Assembly: GCF_004348735.1 (NCBI RefSeq)
Contig: NZ_SMKT01000004.1
Coordinates: forward strand, 1-64,000
Length of the DNA stretch: 64,000 nucleotides
Source of the DNA: Actinomadura sp. KC06
Lineage (GTDB): Bacteria; Actinomycetota; Actinomycetes; Streptosporangiales; Streptosporangiaceae
Reading direction: 5' to 3'
In this document: positions 18,462 through 27,251 of the stretch, in pieces
Position numbering within the stretch: position 1 is the first letter of the stretch
Layout of the letters: each line of letters starts with the position of its first letter
Translations under genes and position numbers: made by a program
The notes under the pieces: model-generated
Seen by the model: the letters and a program-made list of their open reading frames with translations, nothing else
Told to the model about the DNA's origin: nothing
Database searches by the model: none

Positions 18462-19178
18462 CTAGTCGGCGCTGGCGACCGTGAGGGAGCGGAGGCGGAA
18501 TGCCGCCAGGAAGGCGGCCACGGCCGTCACCACGATCAGCAGCGTGATCGCCACGGTCAGGTTGACGGACGACTCGACCGGCGAAGCGCTGGTGAGCGCG
18601 TCCGTGACCGACAGGGACCACTGCTGGATGGACGCCGACTTGGCGCCCGGCGCGAAGCTGCCGAGCAGCGACTCCCAGACCAGCGCGTACAGCAGGCCGA
18701 TCGTGGCGGCGTTGCGGCTCGCGACGCCGAGCGCGACGAACACCGCGCTGTAGGCGACGCCGCCCACCAGGACGCCGACGGTGAACGCGGGCGTCACCTC
18801 CGCGGTCGTGCCTACCAGCACCAGCCCCGATAGCAGCGTCGGGACGACCGCGAACACCGTCACCAGGATGATCGCGACGACCAGCTTGGTCAGCACGATC
18901 ACCTCGCGCGGGATCGGCTTGGTCAGCACGTACATGATCTGGCCGTCGTCGATCTCCGGCCCGATCACGCCCGTGCCGGCGATCAGCGCGAGCAGCGGCA
19001 GCAGGGTCGCGAGGCCGAACTGCTGCAGGACGCCCGAGGACACGTCCAGGTCGTTGTTGCCGGTCATCCGCAGGATGGCCGCCAGGACGAGCAGGATCAG
19101 CGGCAGTCCCAGCAGGAGCAGCGCACGCTTGCGGCCGAGCATCGACCGGAACGTGATCATCGCGATCGTGGAGTTCAT
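18462..19178 (-). CDS. ABC-2 type permease (second pair, last gene)
   Basis: 238 aa with six predicted membrane segments; IGPEIDDGQIMYVLTKPIPR is the typical cytosolic loop of ABC-2 permeases. ATG 19178 overlaps the stop of the preceding ATPase (ATGA at 19175-19178), so the pair is coupled. Last gene of a four-gene leftward operon with two ATPases and two permeases. Substrate unknown. Confidence 0.88.
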   Translation of the reverse strand: MNSTIAMITFRSMLGRKRALLLLGLPLILLVLAAILRMTGNNDLDVSSGVLQQFGLATLLPLLALIAGTGVIGPEIDDGQIMYVLTKPIPREVIVLTKLVVAIILVTVFAVVPTLLSGLVLVGTTAEVTPAFTVGVLVGGVAYSAVFVALGVASRNAATIGLLYALVWESLLGSFAPGAKSASIQQWSLSVTDALTSASPVESSVNLTVAITLLIVVTAVAAFLAAFRLRSLTVASAD

Positions 19179-20086
19179 CGGGCCACCAGGTAGGAGAAGA
19201 CGCTTTCCAGGGACTCGTCCGACGGGGAGACCTCCCACAGCCGCACGTCCGCGTCCCGCGAGACCTGCGGCAGCAGCCAGGTGAAGCGCTGGAAGTCGAC
19301 GGCCTCGATCTGCAGGCCCTTCTCGGTGAGCTGGACGCTGCGGGCCGAGCCGTCCGCGATGAGCGCGGCGGCGAGCCGCCGGTCGTCGGACGAGCGGACG
19401 AGGAAGATGTGCGGCCGGTCGGTCATCAGCCGCCGGATCTTGCGGAAGTCGCCGGACGCGGCGTGCCGCCCCGCGACGATCACCTCGATGTGGGTGGCGA
19501 GCCGCTCGACCTCCTCCAGGATGTGCGAGGAGAACAGGATCGTGCGGCCCTCGTCGGCCATCCGGCGGATGAGGTCCATGAGCTGGAGCCGCTGCCGCGG
19601 GTCCATGCCGTTGAACGGCTCGTCCAGCAGCAGGACGGGCGGGTCGTGCACCAGCGCGGACGCCATCTTGATGCGCTGCTTCATGCCCTTGGAGTAGTTG
19701 CCGATCTGCCGGCCGGCGGCGTAGTCCATCTCGACCAGGCCGATGGCGCGGCGCGCGGCGGCGGCCGGGTCGGGCAGCTTGTGCAGCTTCGCCATCGCGA
19801 CGATGAACTGCTCGCCGGTGAGGAAGTCGTACGCCGACTCCCGCTCCGGGACGAGGCCGAGATGGCGGTAGACGCCGGGGTTCTGCCAGAGGGGCGTCCC
19901 GTCCAGCGTGACGGACCCGGACGACGCCTGCAGGAACCCGCCCATCATGTGGATGAGCGTCGACTTCCCGGCGCCGTTCGGCCCGAGCAGCCCGGTGACG
20001 CCCGGCCCGACCTTCATCGACACGCCGTTGACGGCGACGACGTTGCCGTACCAGCGCGAAACCTTGTCCAGAATCAACTCACTCAT
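19175..20086 (-). CDS. ABC transporter ATP-binding protein (second pair)
   Basis: 303 aa. Walker A GPNGAGKS at 35-42, signature YSKGM at 131-135, Walker B VLLLDEPFNGMDP from about 151. The signature has YSKGM rather than LSGGQ, common in the CcmA/NatA-like export group. Partner of the overlapping permease; it follows the first ATPase-permease pair after 51 bp that contain a G/C hairpin. Confidence 0.92.
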   Translation of the reverse strand: MSELILDKVSRWYGNVVAVNGVSMKVGPGVTGLLGPNGAGKSTLIHMMGGFLQASSGSVTLDGTPLWQNPGVYRHLGLVPERESAYDFLTGEQFIVAMAKLHKLPDPAAAARRAIGLVEMDYAAGRQIGNYSKGMKQRIKMASALVHDPPVLLLDEPFNGMDPRQRLQLMDLIRRMADEGRTILFSSHILEEVERLATHIEVIVAGRHAASGDFRKIRRLMTDRPHIFLVRSSDDRRLAAALIADGSARSVQLTEKGLQIEAVDFQRFTWLLPQVSRDADVRLWEVSPSDESLESVFSYLVAR

Positions 20087-20098
20087 GCTGTGCTCCCT

Positions 20099-20118
20099 GT
20101 GGGGGGACGACCCCCCAC
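20099..20118. repeat. G/C hairpin GTGGGGGG-ACGA-CCCCCCAC
   Basis: Perfect 8-bp stem with a 4-base loop between the two ATPase-permease pairs of the ABC operon. It belongs to the same style of hairpin seen after rpsI (25761-25785) and after tuf (51580-51606), all with a run of G, a short TCG/ACGA-type loop and a run of C. May partly terminate transcription between the pairs. Confidence 0.5.
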
Positions 20119-20137
20119 ACCCCCCGGTTCGCTTCGC

Positions 20138-21016
20138 TCATGACAGGCCCGCCTTCCGGAACCGGCGGTACAGAACCGCGATCGAGCCGAGGACGAGGAC
20201 GGCGCACACCGCCAGGGCGACCACGCCGCCGGTGATGCCTGGCGCGATGCCGGGCGACGCCGAGTCGGCGCCGAGCAGCCGGACCTCGACGATGTCGACC
20301 AGGTTGAACGGCGCCAGCAGGCCGATCCAGCCCTGGAGGGTGAAGTTCGTCTCCGCCTCGGCGATGCCCTGGACGGCGCCCGCGACGGCGGTGGGGATCA
20401 TGTAGGCGGCGATGACCGCGGCGACGCCGAAGCCGCGCCGCGGCGTGAACGCCGCGACCACCATCCCGATCGCGGCGAGGACCAGCGCGTACAGCACGCA
20501 GCCGACGAGCCCGCCGAGGTACTTCAGCAGCTGCTCCCCCGAGTCGGGCGCCTTGGTGACCAGCCCGCCGACGTACAGGACGGTGACGGGCACCGCCAGC
20601 AGCGCGAACAGCGCGGTCACCATCGCCCCGGCCTTGGCCACGACGAAGTCGAGATGGCCGACCGGACGGGAGAAGTACAGCGGGATGACGTGGAAGCGCA
20701 CCTCCCGCGAGGCCAGCACCGGCGCCTGCGTGGCCAGGAAGATCGCCACGATGACCTGCATCAGATCCGCGTACTCGGAGTACGGGATCAGCGCGTCCTC
20801 CTCGTTGGTGAACGCGAACGCGGCGACCGACCCGGCGGCCGGCAGCAGCATGAGCGCGCCCAGCACGAACGGCATGATCTTCGCCCGCACGGGGCGGCCG
20901 AGGCCGAACGCGGCGCGCAGGTTGTGCACGTACAGGGACCGCAGCACGTAGGCGCGGCCGTTGCGGCGCCCGTCGTAGTGCCGGTACCCGATGTCGTGGA
21001 TCGTGCTCGTGCTCAC
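20138..21016 (-). CDS. ABC-2 type permease (first pair)
   Basis: 292-aa integral membrane protein with about six hydrophobic segments after an N-terminal amphipathic region (HDIGYRHYDGRRNGR). The PVLASREVRFHVIPLYFSRPV segment is a typical ABC-2 cytosolic loop. GTG start at 21016 overlaps the upstream ATPase stop (GTGA, 21013-21016). Confidence 0.88.
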   Translation of the reverse strand: MSTSTIHDIGYRHYDGRRNGRAYVLRSLYVHNLRAAFGLGRPVRAKIMPFVLGALMLLPAAGSVAAFAFTNEEDALIPYSEYADLMQVIVAIFLATQAPVLASREVRFHVIPLYFSRPVGHLDFVVAKAGAMVTALFALLAVPVTVLYVGGLVTKAPDSGEQLLKYLGGLVGCVLYALVLAAIGMVVAAFTPRRGFGVAAVIAAYMIPTAVAGAVQGIAEAETNFTLQGWIGLLAPFNLVDIVEVRLLGADSASPGIAPGITGGVVALAVCAVLVLGSIAVLYRRFRKAGLS

Positions 21017-21975
21017 CGGGACACCTCCTGCGGGACGGTCCCGGCGGCCGGCGGCACGCCCGGCGGCGCCGGCGACTCGGGCCCGGTCTGGAAGACCTCC
21101 TCGATGTGGTGGCGGCGCTGCTCCATCCGGATCAGCCGCAGCCCGAGGTCGGCGACGCCGTCGCGGATCAGGTCGTAGGTCGTCTCGCCCGCGATGTCGA
21201 CGATGAGGAACCGGCCCTCCGGATGGACGGCGGCGCCTCGGTCGTGCAGGTGCTGCCCGAGCTGGTCGCGTCCCTCGTCGACCTCGACGGTGAGGACGCC
21301 GCTCGCGGTCGTGTACGCCTCGACGGCCTGGGAGCGCAGCAGCTTCCCGCCGTCGATGATGACCACGTGGTCGCAGACCCGTTCCAGCTCGCCCAGCAGG
21401 TGGGACGTGACGAGGACGCTGATCCCGAACTCGGCGCCGATCCGGCGGATGAGGTCGAGCATCTCGTCGCGTCCGGCCGGGTCGAGGCCGTTGGTGGGCT
21501 CGTCCAGGAAGACGAGCTTCGGGTCGTGGACGAGGGCCTGGGCGAGCTTCACCCGCTGGCGCATCCCGGTGGAGTAGCCGCCGATGGGGCGGTAGCGCTC
21601 CTCGTACAGGCCGACGTGCCGGAGCGTGTCGGCGGCGCGTTCGCGGGCGGCGGTCGGCGGCAGCCCGCACATTCTGGCCATGTGGACGACGAACTCCGTC
21701 GCGGACACGTCCGGCGGGAGGCACTCGTACTCGGGCATGAACCCGACGCTCTCGCGGATCCGCAGACCTTCGCGGGCGATGTCGAGGCCGAGCACGGTCG
21801 CGGTCCCGGAGGTGGGCGGCATCAGCCCGAGCAGGATCTTGATGAGCGTCGACTTGCCGGCGCCGTTGGCGCCGACCAGCCCGACGACGCCCGGCTCGAC
21901 GGCCACGGAGAGGTCGTCCAGGGCGGTCACCCGGGGGAACCTCATCGTCAGGCCCTGGGTGGCGATGATCGGCAT
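21013..21975 (-). CDS. ABC transporter ATP-binding protein (first pair)
   Basis: 320 aa, first gene of the four-gene ABC operon. Walker A GANGAGKS at 35-42, signature YSTGM, Walker B LVFLDEPTNGLDP. The C-terminal 90 residues form an accessory domain with an IRMEQRRHHIEEVF segment before a Pro/Ala-rich tail. Two non-identical ATPase-permease pairs in one operon suggest either a heteromeric exporter or two related exporters. Confidence 0.92.
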   Translation of the reverse strand: MPIIATQGLTMRFPRVTALDDLSVAVEPGVVGLVGANGAGKSTLIKILLGLMPPTSGTATVLGLDIAREGLRIRESVGFMPEYECLPPDVSATEFVVHMARMCGLPPTAARERAADTLRHVGLYEERYRPIGGYSTGMRQRVKLAQALVHDPKLVFLDEPTNGLDPAGRDEMLDLIRRIGAEFGISVLVTSHLLGELERVCDHVVIIDGGKLLRSQAVEAYTTASGVLTVEVDEGRDQLGQHLHDRGAAVHPEGRFLIVDIAGETTYDLIRDGVADLGLRLIRMEQRRHHIEEVFQTGPESPAPPGVPPAAGTVPQEVSR

Positions 21976-22061
21976 GGATACGAACCTAGTGGCTGGCGCG
22001 TCACGTCACGTCAGCCTAAAGAGCGATGTGCCTCAGCCTTTCGGCCAGATTCCGGATCGAC

Positions 22062-23024
22062 CTAAGTTCGCCTGCGGGCGACCCTTCTGTCCTGCCCGCG
22101 CAGGACGGCCGCCCACAGCACCCGCTGGACGAGCAGCGTCAGCGTGCCCGCGATGATCATGCCGGCGAAGTTGACGGCGAGCTGCTGCACCGACCCGGTG
22201 ATCTCGCTGCCGTGCCGCAGCGCCATCGCGACCGCGAGGTTCCCGGCGGCGGGCACGGTGGTGACGGAGATGAACACCCCGACCAGCGCCGACGACTTGC
22301 CCGCCGTGAGCGACAGCACGCCGGCGGCCCCGGCGAGCAGCGCGACGATGAACGACCAGCGGTCCGGGCTGTAGATGAACGCGGTGAGCGGGCGCTCGTC
22401 GGGCAGCCGGTCCAGCTCGATCACGCCGATCCACCGGCTGACCAGCGCGCACAGATAGGTGATCACGATCGCGACGGCGAACCCGACGGCCAGCGCCCGG
22501 ACCGCGTCCACGATCCGCCGGGGCTGGAGCCGGAGGAGCCCGTAGCAGATCGCCGCGACGGCGCCGAACTCCGGCCCGAGCACCATCGCGCCGACGACCA
22601 GGACCGGTGAGTCGATCAGCGCCGCGATCCCGGCCAGCTGCGTGGCGAGCGCGAGGAACGCGACGAACGACCAGGTGAGGGCCGTCCCCTCGCTGACTTG
22701 CTGGTCGAGCTCCTCCCAGACGACTGCGTCGTCGCCGTGGCCGGGGGCACGTTCCATCGCCTCGTCGGCCTTGTCGGAGAGCGTCAGGTCGACCTTGTCG
22801 AGCGCGATGGACCCGTCCCGGTCGACGTCGAGGCGGCGCAGCGCGTCCAGGATCTCGTTGGCGGACTCGCGGGCGATGTCGCTGGTCACCAGGTCGCCGC
22901 GCGGAGAGCGGGCGGCACCCGGGAGGACGACGACGTTGGTGGCTCCGGGGCAGTCCGCGAGCGCCTCGCAGACCGCGTCGGTCCGGTCGGACGGGACGAT
23001 CGCTCTGAGATGAAGCACAGGCAC
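22062..23024 (-). CDS. DUF389 family membrane protein
   Basis: 320 aa. A cytosolic ferredoxin-like N-terminal region (about 1-110, VPVLHLRAIVPSDRTD) is followed by six or so membrane segments with GAMVLGPEFGAVAA and SVTTVPAAGNLAVA, hallmarks of DUF389 proteins, whose function is unknown. I prefer the GTG at 23024 because it gives the usual family N-terminus directly; a start at 23057 would add 11 residues. It diverges from the HNH-domain gene. Confidence 0.85.
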   Translation of the reverse strand: MPVLHLRAIVPSDRTDAVCEALADCPGATNVVVLPGAARSPRGDLVTSDIARESANEILDALRRLDVDRDGSIALDKVDLTLSDKADEAMERAPGHGDDAVVWEELDQQVSEGTALTWSFVAFLALATQLAGIAALIDSPVLVVGAMVLGPEFGAVAAICYGLLRLQPRRIVDAVRALAVGFAVAIVITYLCALVSRWIGVIELDRLPDERPLTAFIYSPDRWSFIVALLAGAAGVLSLTAGKSSALVGVFISVTTVPAAGNLAVAMALRHGSEITGSVQQLAVNFAGMIIAGTLTLLVQRVLWAAVLRGQDRRVARRRT

Positions 23025-23125
23025 ATGCTGCCTTACTCGGCGCGCGGACGTGACCACGAGGCCGAGCCCTACGCTTTGATCGTCCGATATGGGTAAAAGC
23101 TAGGAAAAACCAGGACGGTGAGGCC

Positions 23126-23803
23126 ATGACCCGGGCGGCCGGACGGACGGCGCTGGCATGCGTCGCGCTCACCGTCCCGCTGGCGACGGCGGCCTGCGAC
23201 GCCGACGTCGGCCTCTCGGAGACCGGCTCGCCGCCGCCGAACGGCGAAGCGCCCGCGCCGGGCGACCAGGCGCGGGCCCGCCGGGACCTGTCCGGGCTGC
23301 GGATCGCGTCCGAGCGCGACGGCGGCGGCTACGAGCGCGACAGGTTCGGCACGCGCTGGAAGGACGTCGACCGCAACGGCTGCGACCAGCGCAACGACGT
23401 CCTCGCCCGCGACCTGACGGCGGTCGAGAAGAGGGGCCGGTGCGTGGTCCTGTCCGGCCGCCTCCGCGACCCCTACACCGGCAAGGAGATCGCCTTCGCC
23501 AAGCGGGACGCCGCCGAGGTGCAGATCGACCACGTCTACCCGCTCGCGCTCGCCTGGCGGATGGGCGCGTCCCGCTGGACCGAGGACCGGCGGGAGCGGT
23601 TCGCCAACGACCACGGCAACCTGCTGGCCGTGTGGGGCGTGCCCAACCAGCAGAAAAGCGACTCCGGCCCCGGCGAATGGAAGCCGCGGAAGGCGTTCCA
23701 GTGCACCTACGGCGTCAAATACATCGCCGTCGCGAAGAAGTACGCACTCCCCATAACCCGCGCCGACCACGACGCCCTCCAGACCTTCCTCGGAAGGTGC
23801 TAG
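23126..23803 (+). CDS. Secreted/lipoprotein DUF1524 HNH-type nuclease domain protein
   Basis: 225 aa. N-terminal signal sequence ends in ATAAC (Cys24), a plausible lipobox, then a Pro-rich linker. The C-terminal domain shows IDHVYPLALAW, FANDHGNLLAV, NQQKSDSGPGEW and a final Cys, the full DUF1524 pattern with the His of the HNH/beta-beta-alpha-metal motif. Family members are often called HNH endonucleases; an exported one could be an extracellular DNase for nutrient use or competition. Role unproven. Confidence 0.85.
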   Translation: MTRAAGRTALACVALTVPLATAACDADVGLSETGSPPPNGEAPAPGDQARARRDLSGLRIASERDGGGYERDRFGTRWKDVDRNGCDQRNDVLARDLTAVEKRGRCVVLSGRLRDPYTGKEIAFAKRDAAEVQIDHVYPLALAWRMGASRWTEDRRERFANDHGNLLAVWGVPNQQKSDSGPGEWKPRKAFQCTYGVKYIAVAKKYALPITRADHDALQTFLGRC

Positions 23804-23827
23804 CCCGGCGGCTCCTATGCTCGTCGC

Positions 23828-24136
23828 ATGAGCAGCGAATCCCACGATGAGAAGGCACCCGCGGACGAGCGGCCCCGCGTCCGGACGGAACGCGGTGTGG
23901 GCGCGCGTGCGACGGGCGCGGAGGTCACCGGCGCCTCCCTGACCGGCCTCACGCTGCGCCCCGGCAACGGCCTCGGCGCGCTCGCGCTCGGGTCGATGGC
24001 GGTCGGCGCGCTGGCGGTCGGCGCGGTCGCGATCGGGAAACTCGTCGTCAAGCGCGCCGTCGTCGGCCACCTGGAGGCCGGGACCGTCGAGATCAAGCAC
24101 CTGAAGGTCGGCCGGCTGGAGATCGACGAAGGCTAG
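23828..24136 (+). CDS. Small pentad-repeat protein of unknown function
   Basis: 102 aa. After a charged, probably disordered head (1-24), residues 51-100 form ten consecutive pentads with Gly or Lys in nearly every fifth position ([50 protein letters not shown]); three more pentads precede (26-40). Such five-residue periodicity predicts a small beta-solenoid, although the Ala/Val-rich half could also look membrane-like. It converges with glmM and shares the CTAG at its stop. No strong ribosome-binding site. Confidence 0.7.
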   Translation: MSSESHDEKAPADERPRVRTERGVGARATGAEVTGASLTGLTLRPGNGLGALALGSMAVGALAVGAVAIGKLVVKRAVVGHLEAGTVEIKHLKVGRLEIDEG

Positions 24137-25476
24137 CCCAGGGCGGTCTTCACGACGCCCGCCAGATGCTCGGCGACCGTCTGCGCCTGCGTCTCCGACG
24201 CCGCCTCGACCATCACGCGGACCATCGGCTCGGTGCCGCTCGGCCGGATCAGCACGCGTCCGGTGTCGCCGAGGTCGGCCTCGGCGGCGGACACGGCCGC
24301 GGCGAGCTCGGGCGACGTCTTCGCGCGGTTCTTGTCGACGTCCTTGACGTTGATGAGCACCTGCGGCAGCCGCGTCATCACCTTCGTCAGCTCGTCCAGC
24401 GGGCGGCCGCGGCGGATCATCGCGGCGAGCAGGTGCAGGCCGGTCAGGACCCCGTCGCCGGTCGTCGCGTGATCCAGCATGATCACATGGCCGGACTGCT
24501 CGCCGCCGAAGCCGAACCCGCCCTCCTTCATCGCCTCCAGGACGTACCGGTCGCCGACCGCCGTCTCCACCACGTTGATCCCGGCGTCGCGCATCGCGAG
24601 CTTGAACCCGAGGTTCGACATCACGGTCGCGACGACGGTGTCGGCGGCCAGCGCGCCCGCCTCCCGCAGGTCCAGCGCCAGGATCGCCATGATCTGGTCG
24701 CCGTCCACGATCTCGCCGGACGCGGTCACGGCCAGGCAGCGGTCGGCGTCGCCGTCGTTGGCGATGCCCGCGTCCGCGCCGTGCTCCCGGACGGCGTGCT
24801 GCAGCGCCTCCAGATGCGTGGAACCGCAGCCCGAGTTGATGTTCAGGCCGTCCGGCGCCGTCCCGATCGTGATCACCTCGGCGCCGGCGCGGCGCAGGGC
24901 CTCGGGCGCCACGTCGCTGGACGCGCCGTTCGCGCAGTCGACCACGACGCGCAGGCCGTCCAGCGACACCGGGACGGTCGACAGCAGGTGCGCGACGTAC
25001 TGCTCGACCGCGCCGTGCGCCTCCCGGACGCGCCCGACCCCGGCGCCGGTCGGCGGGTCCCACACCTCGCCGAGCCGCGCCTCGATGCGGTCCTCGAGCT
25101 CGTCGGGAAGCTTGTGGCCGCTGCGGTCGAAGAACTTGATCCCGTTGTCGGGGGCCGGGTTGTGCGACGCCGACAGCATCACGCCGAGGTCGGCGTCGAG
25201 CTGGTGCGTCAGGTGCGCCACCGCGGGCGTCGGCAGGACGCCGAGGCGCAGCACGTCCACCCCGGAGCTCGCGAGGCCCGCCACCACGGCCGCCTCCAGG
25301 AACTCGCCGGACGCCCGCGGATCGCGCCCGACCACCGCCAGCGGCCGGTGCCCCTTGAACGCGCCCTGCTCGCCCAGCACCCGCGCCGCCGCGACGGACA
25401 GGTCCATGACGAGCGGCGCGGTCAGATCGCGGTTGGCGAGCCCACGCACACCATCAGTCCCGAACAAACGACCCAC
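24133..25476 (-). CDS. glmM: Phosphoglucosamine mutase
   Basis: 447-aa enzyme converting glucosamine-6-P to glucosamine-1-P for UDP-GlcNAc. N-terminal [11 protein letters not shown], phosphoserine loop [11 protein letters not shown], metal loop DGDADR and C-terminal [14 protein letters not shown] are all present. GTG 25476 is chosen because GGGAG lies 8 bases upstream and it gives the canonical VGRLFGTDG start. Downstream of rpsI, separated by a set of strong hairpins; its 3' end overlaps the convergent small gene by 4 bp. Confidence 0.97.
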   Translation of the reverse strand: MGRLFGTDGVRGLANRDLTAPLVMDLSVAAARVLGEQGAFKGHRPLAVVGRDPRASGEFLEAAVVAGLASSGVDVLRLGVLPTPAVAHLTHQLDADLGVMLSASHNPAPDNGIKFFDRSGHKLPDELEDRIEARLGEVWDPPTGAGVGRVREAHGAVEQYVAHLLSTVPVSLDGLRVVVDCANGASSDVAPEALRRAGAEVITIGTAPDGLNINSGCGSTHLEALQHAVREHGADAGIANDGDADRCLAVTASGEIVDGDQIMAILALDLREAGALAADTVVATVMSNLGFKLAMRDAGINVVETAVGDRYVLEAMKEGGFGFGGEQSGHVIMLDHATTGDGVLTGLHLLAAMIRRGRPLDELTKVMTRLPQVLINVKDVDKNRAKTSPELAAAVSAAEADLGDTGRVLIRPSGTEPMVRVMVEAASETQAQTVAEHLAGVVKTALG

Positions 25477-25646
25477 AGCTTCACTCCCGATAAAGACGAA
25501 AGACCGCGCGGACGGGATCTGGGGGTTCACACCCCTGCCCGCTCCGCGCGGTCAAATCTAGTGGCCACCGCCCCTACGAACCCCCAACAACCGGCGTAGA
25601 CCGTCCACGACCTGGGCACCCCTTGGACGGACCTCAGCCGGGGCAC

Positions 25647-25785
25647 GGGTCGTGCGGCCGTAGGCGCCCAGCGCCGGAGGTCGCACGACCCGCCGGTCGG
25701 GAGGCCGTTTCGCGAGACGCGCCAGCGGCTCGGGAAACGGCCTCCCGACCGTGACGGGGGTTCCAGGGGGTCGCCCCCCTGGGAA
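25647..25785 (-). terminator. Triple hairpin downstream of rpsI
   Basis: Three inverted repeats lie directly after the rpsI stop. Nearest is TTCCAGGGGG/CCCCCTGGGAA (25761-25785). Next is a perfect 17-bp pair GGTCGGGAGGCCGTTTC/GAAACGGCCTCCCGACC (25695-25711 and 25734-25750). Last is a perfect 10-bp pair GGGTCGTGCG/CGCACGACCC (25647-25656 and 25682-25691). They likely end the rplM-rpsI transcript before glmM. Confidence 0.7.
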
Positions 25786-26289
25786 TTAGCGCTTGCTGTA
25801 CTGCGGGGCCTTGCGGGCCTTCTTGAGACCGGCCTTCTTGCGCTCCGGCACCCGCGCGTCGCGGGTGAGGAAGCCGGCCTTCTTCAGCGCCGGGCGGTGC
25901 TCGATGTTGCCGAACTGCAGCGCGCGGGAGATGCCGAGGCGCAGCGCGCCGGCCTGCCCGGTGGTGCCGCCGCCGTTCACGCGCGCGAGCACGTCGAACT
26001 GGCCCTCCAGGCCCAGCAGCACGAACGGCTCGTTCACGATCTGCTGGTGGACCTTGTTCGGGAAGTACTGGTCCAGGGTGCGGCCGTTGATCTTCCACTG
26101 GCCGCTGCCGGGGACGATGCGGACCCGCGCGATGGCCTGCTTGCGGCGGCCGGTGCCGGCCGCGGGGCCCGTCGCGATGGGCTGGCCGAGAAGGCCCTCG
26201 CCCGCGGTCTCGGGGGTCTCGGTGCTGTACTCGGACGGCGCGTCCTCGTACGACTCGGCCTCGACGGCCGGTTCGGTGGTCTCGTCCAC
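25786..26289 (-). CDS. rpsI: 30S ribosomal protein S9
   Basis: 167 aa, longer than enterobacterial S9 (130) because of an acidic N-terminal extension of about 45 residues rich in Glu, Thr and Ser. The conserved core begins [12 protein letters not shown] and ends in the universal basic tail KAPQYSKR that reaches the P-site tRNA. Follows rplM by 100 bp and is probably co-transcribed with it. Confidence 0.98.
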   Translation of the reverse strand: MDETTEPAVEAESYEDAPSEYSTETPETAGEGLLGQPIATGPAAGTGRRKQAIARVRIVPGSGQWKINGRTLDQYFPNKVHQQIVNEPFVLLGLEGQFDVLARVNGGGTTGQAGALRLGISRALQFGNIEHRPALKKAGFLTRDARVPERKKAGLKKARKAPQYSKR

Positions 26290-26389
26290 GGTTCTCCTTG
26301 GGGTGTTCTAGCCAGGGCGGCTGGCCCGTCTCACGGGTGCCCCGGCGGCCGCTGTTCCGGGTGCGCACGCGCGTCGGCGTGCGCGGGCG

Positions 26390-26842
26390 TCACTTCTTGA
26401 TCTGGCTGATCTGGGTGATCTCGAACGGCACCGGCTTCTGCGCCTGGTGCGGGTGGTCCGGCCCGGCGTAGACCTTCACCTTGCCGAACATCTTCCGGCC
26501 GAGGGAGTTCTTGGGCAGCATGCCCTTGATCGCCTTCTCGACGGCCCGCTCGGGGTGCTTGGCCAGCAGGTCGGCGTAGGTCACCGAGCGGAGGCCGCCC
26601 GGGTAGCCGGAGTGCCGGTAGGCGCGCTTCTGCTCCAGCTTGTTGCCGGACAGCGCCACCTTCTCGGCGTTCACGATGACGACGAAGTCACCGGTGTCGA
26701 GGTGCGGCGCGAAGATCGGCTTGTGCTTACCCCGGAGCAGCTGCGCGACCTGACTGGCGAGACGGCCAAGCACGACATCGGTCGCGTCGATGACGTACCA
26801 CTGACGCTGGACGTCAGCGGGCTTAGGGGTGTACGTGCGCAC
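26390..26842 (-). CDS. rplM: 50S ribosomal protein L13
   Basis: 150 aa, early-assembly protein of the large subunit. GTG start ([15 protein letters not shown]), conserved [12 protein letters not shown] and [18 protein letters not shown]. First gene of rplM-rpsI, preceded by a leader of about 240 nt and a recognisable promoter. Confidence 0.98.
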   Translation of the reverse strand: MRTYTPKPADVQRQWYVIDATDVVLGRLASQVAQLLRGKHKPIFAPHLDTGDFVVIVNAEKVALSGNKLEQKRAYRHSGYPGGLRSVTYADLLAKHPERAVEKAIKGMLPKNSLGRKMFGKVKVYAGPDHPHQAQKPVPFEITQISQIKK

Positions 26843-27083
26843 GGTCGTAGGCCTTCGTTTCTCGTCGACTTACAGGCGGTTTCGATCCTCGCCCGCCCTC
26901 ACGGGGCGGGCGCCGTCAGCGGAATCCTGCTCGCGCCGATCAGAGGATCGTCCGACCTGGCGCTCCGGGATGCCGGGGCCCGGACCGGCGCCCGCGTCGC
27001 CTGACGCGAACACTCCTGGGGCACACCGACACGTCGTCGCGTCGTCTACTGCCCGCCGTCGGCGGGCACGACGCACACAACAA
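26843..27083 (-). ncRNA. Structured 5' leader of rplM (candidate)
   Basis: About 240 nt lie between the predicted promoter and the rplM start. The leader contains a perfect 9-bp hairpin CGCCCGCCC/GGGCGGGCG (26890-26912) and other GC-rich complementary segments. Long r-protein leaders often bind their own product; whether L13 does so here is inference. Confidence 0.4.
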
Positions 27084-27089
27084 ACAGGC

Positions 27090-27119
27090 AGGATACTCGG
27101 CCGCGCGCCCAAGGGTCAA
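27090..27119 (-). promoter_or_regulatory. Predicted sigma-70-type promoter of rplM
   Basis: On the minus strand, TTGACC (27119-27114), an 18-base spacer and TATCCT (27095-27090) resemble the housekeeping consensus TTGACN/TANNNT. It points to rplM. Confidence 0.55.
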
Positions 27120-27251
27120 AACGGCCCGCGCCTGGGGCCCTCGTGGCCGTTCCGCGGTCCGCCCGATCGGCCCGGAATGGAACGGTCAGCGGCGGACGAG
27201 TTACACCTAGTAGTTGTATTGATCTTTTTTGGGCGATCTTCGTAACAGGGG

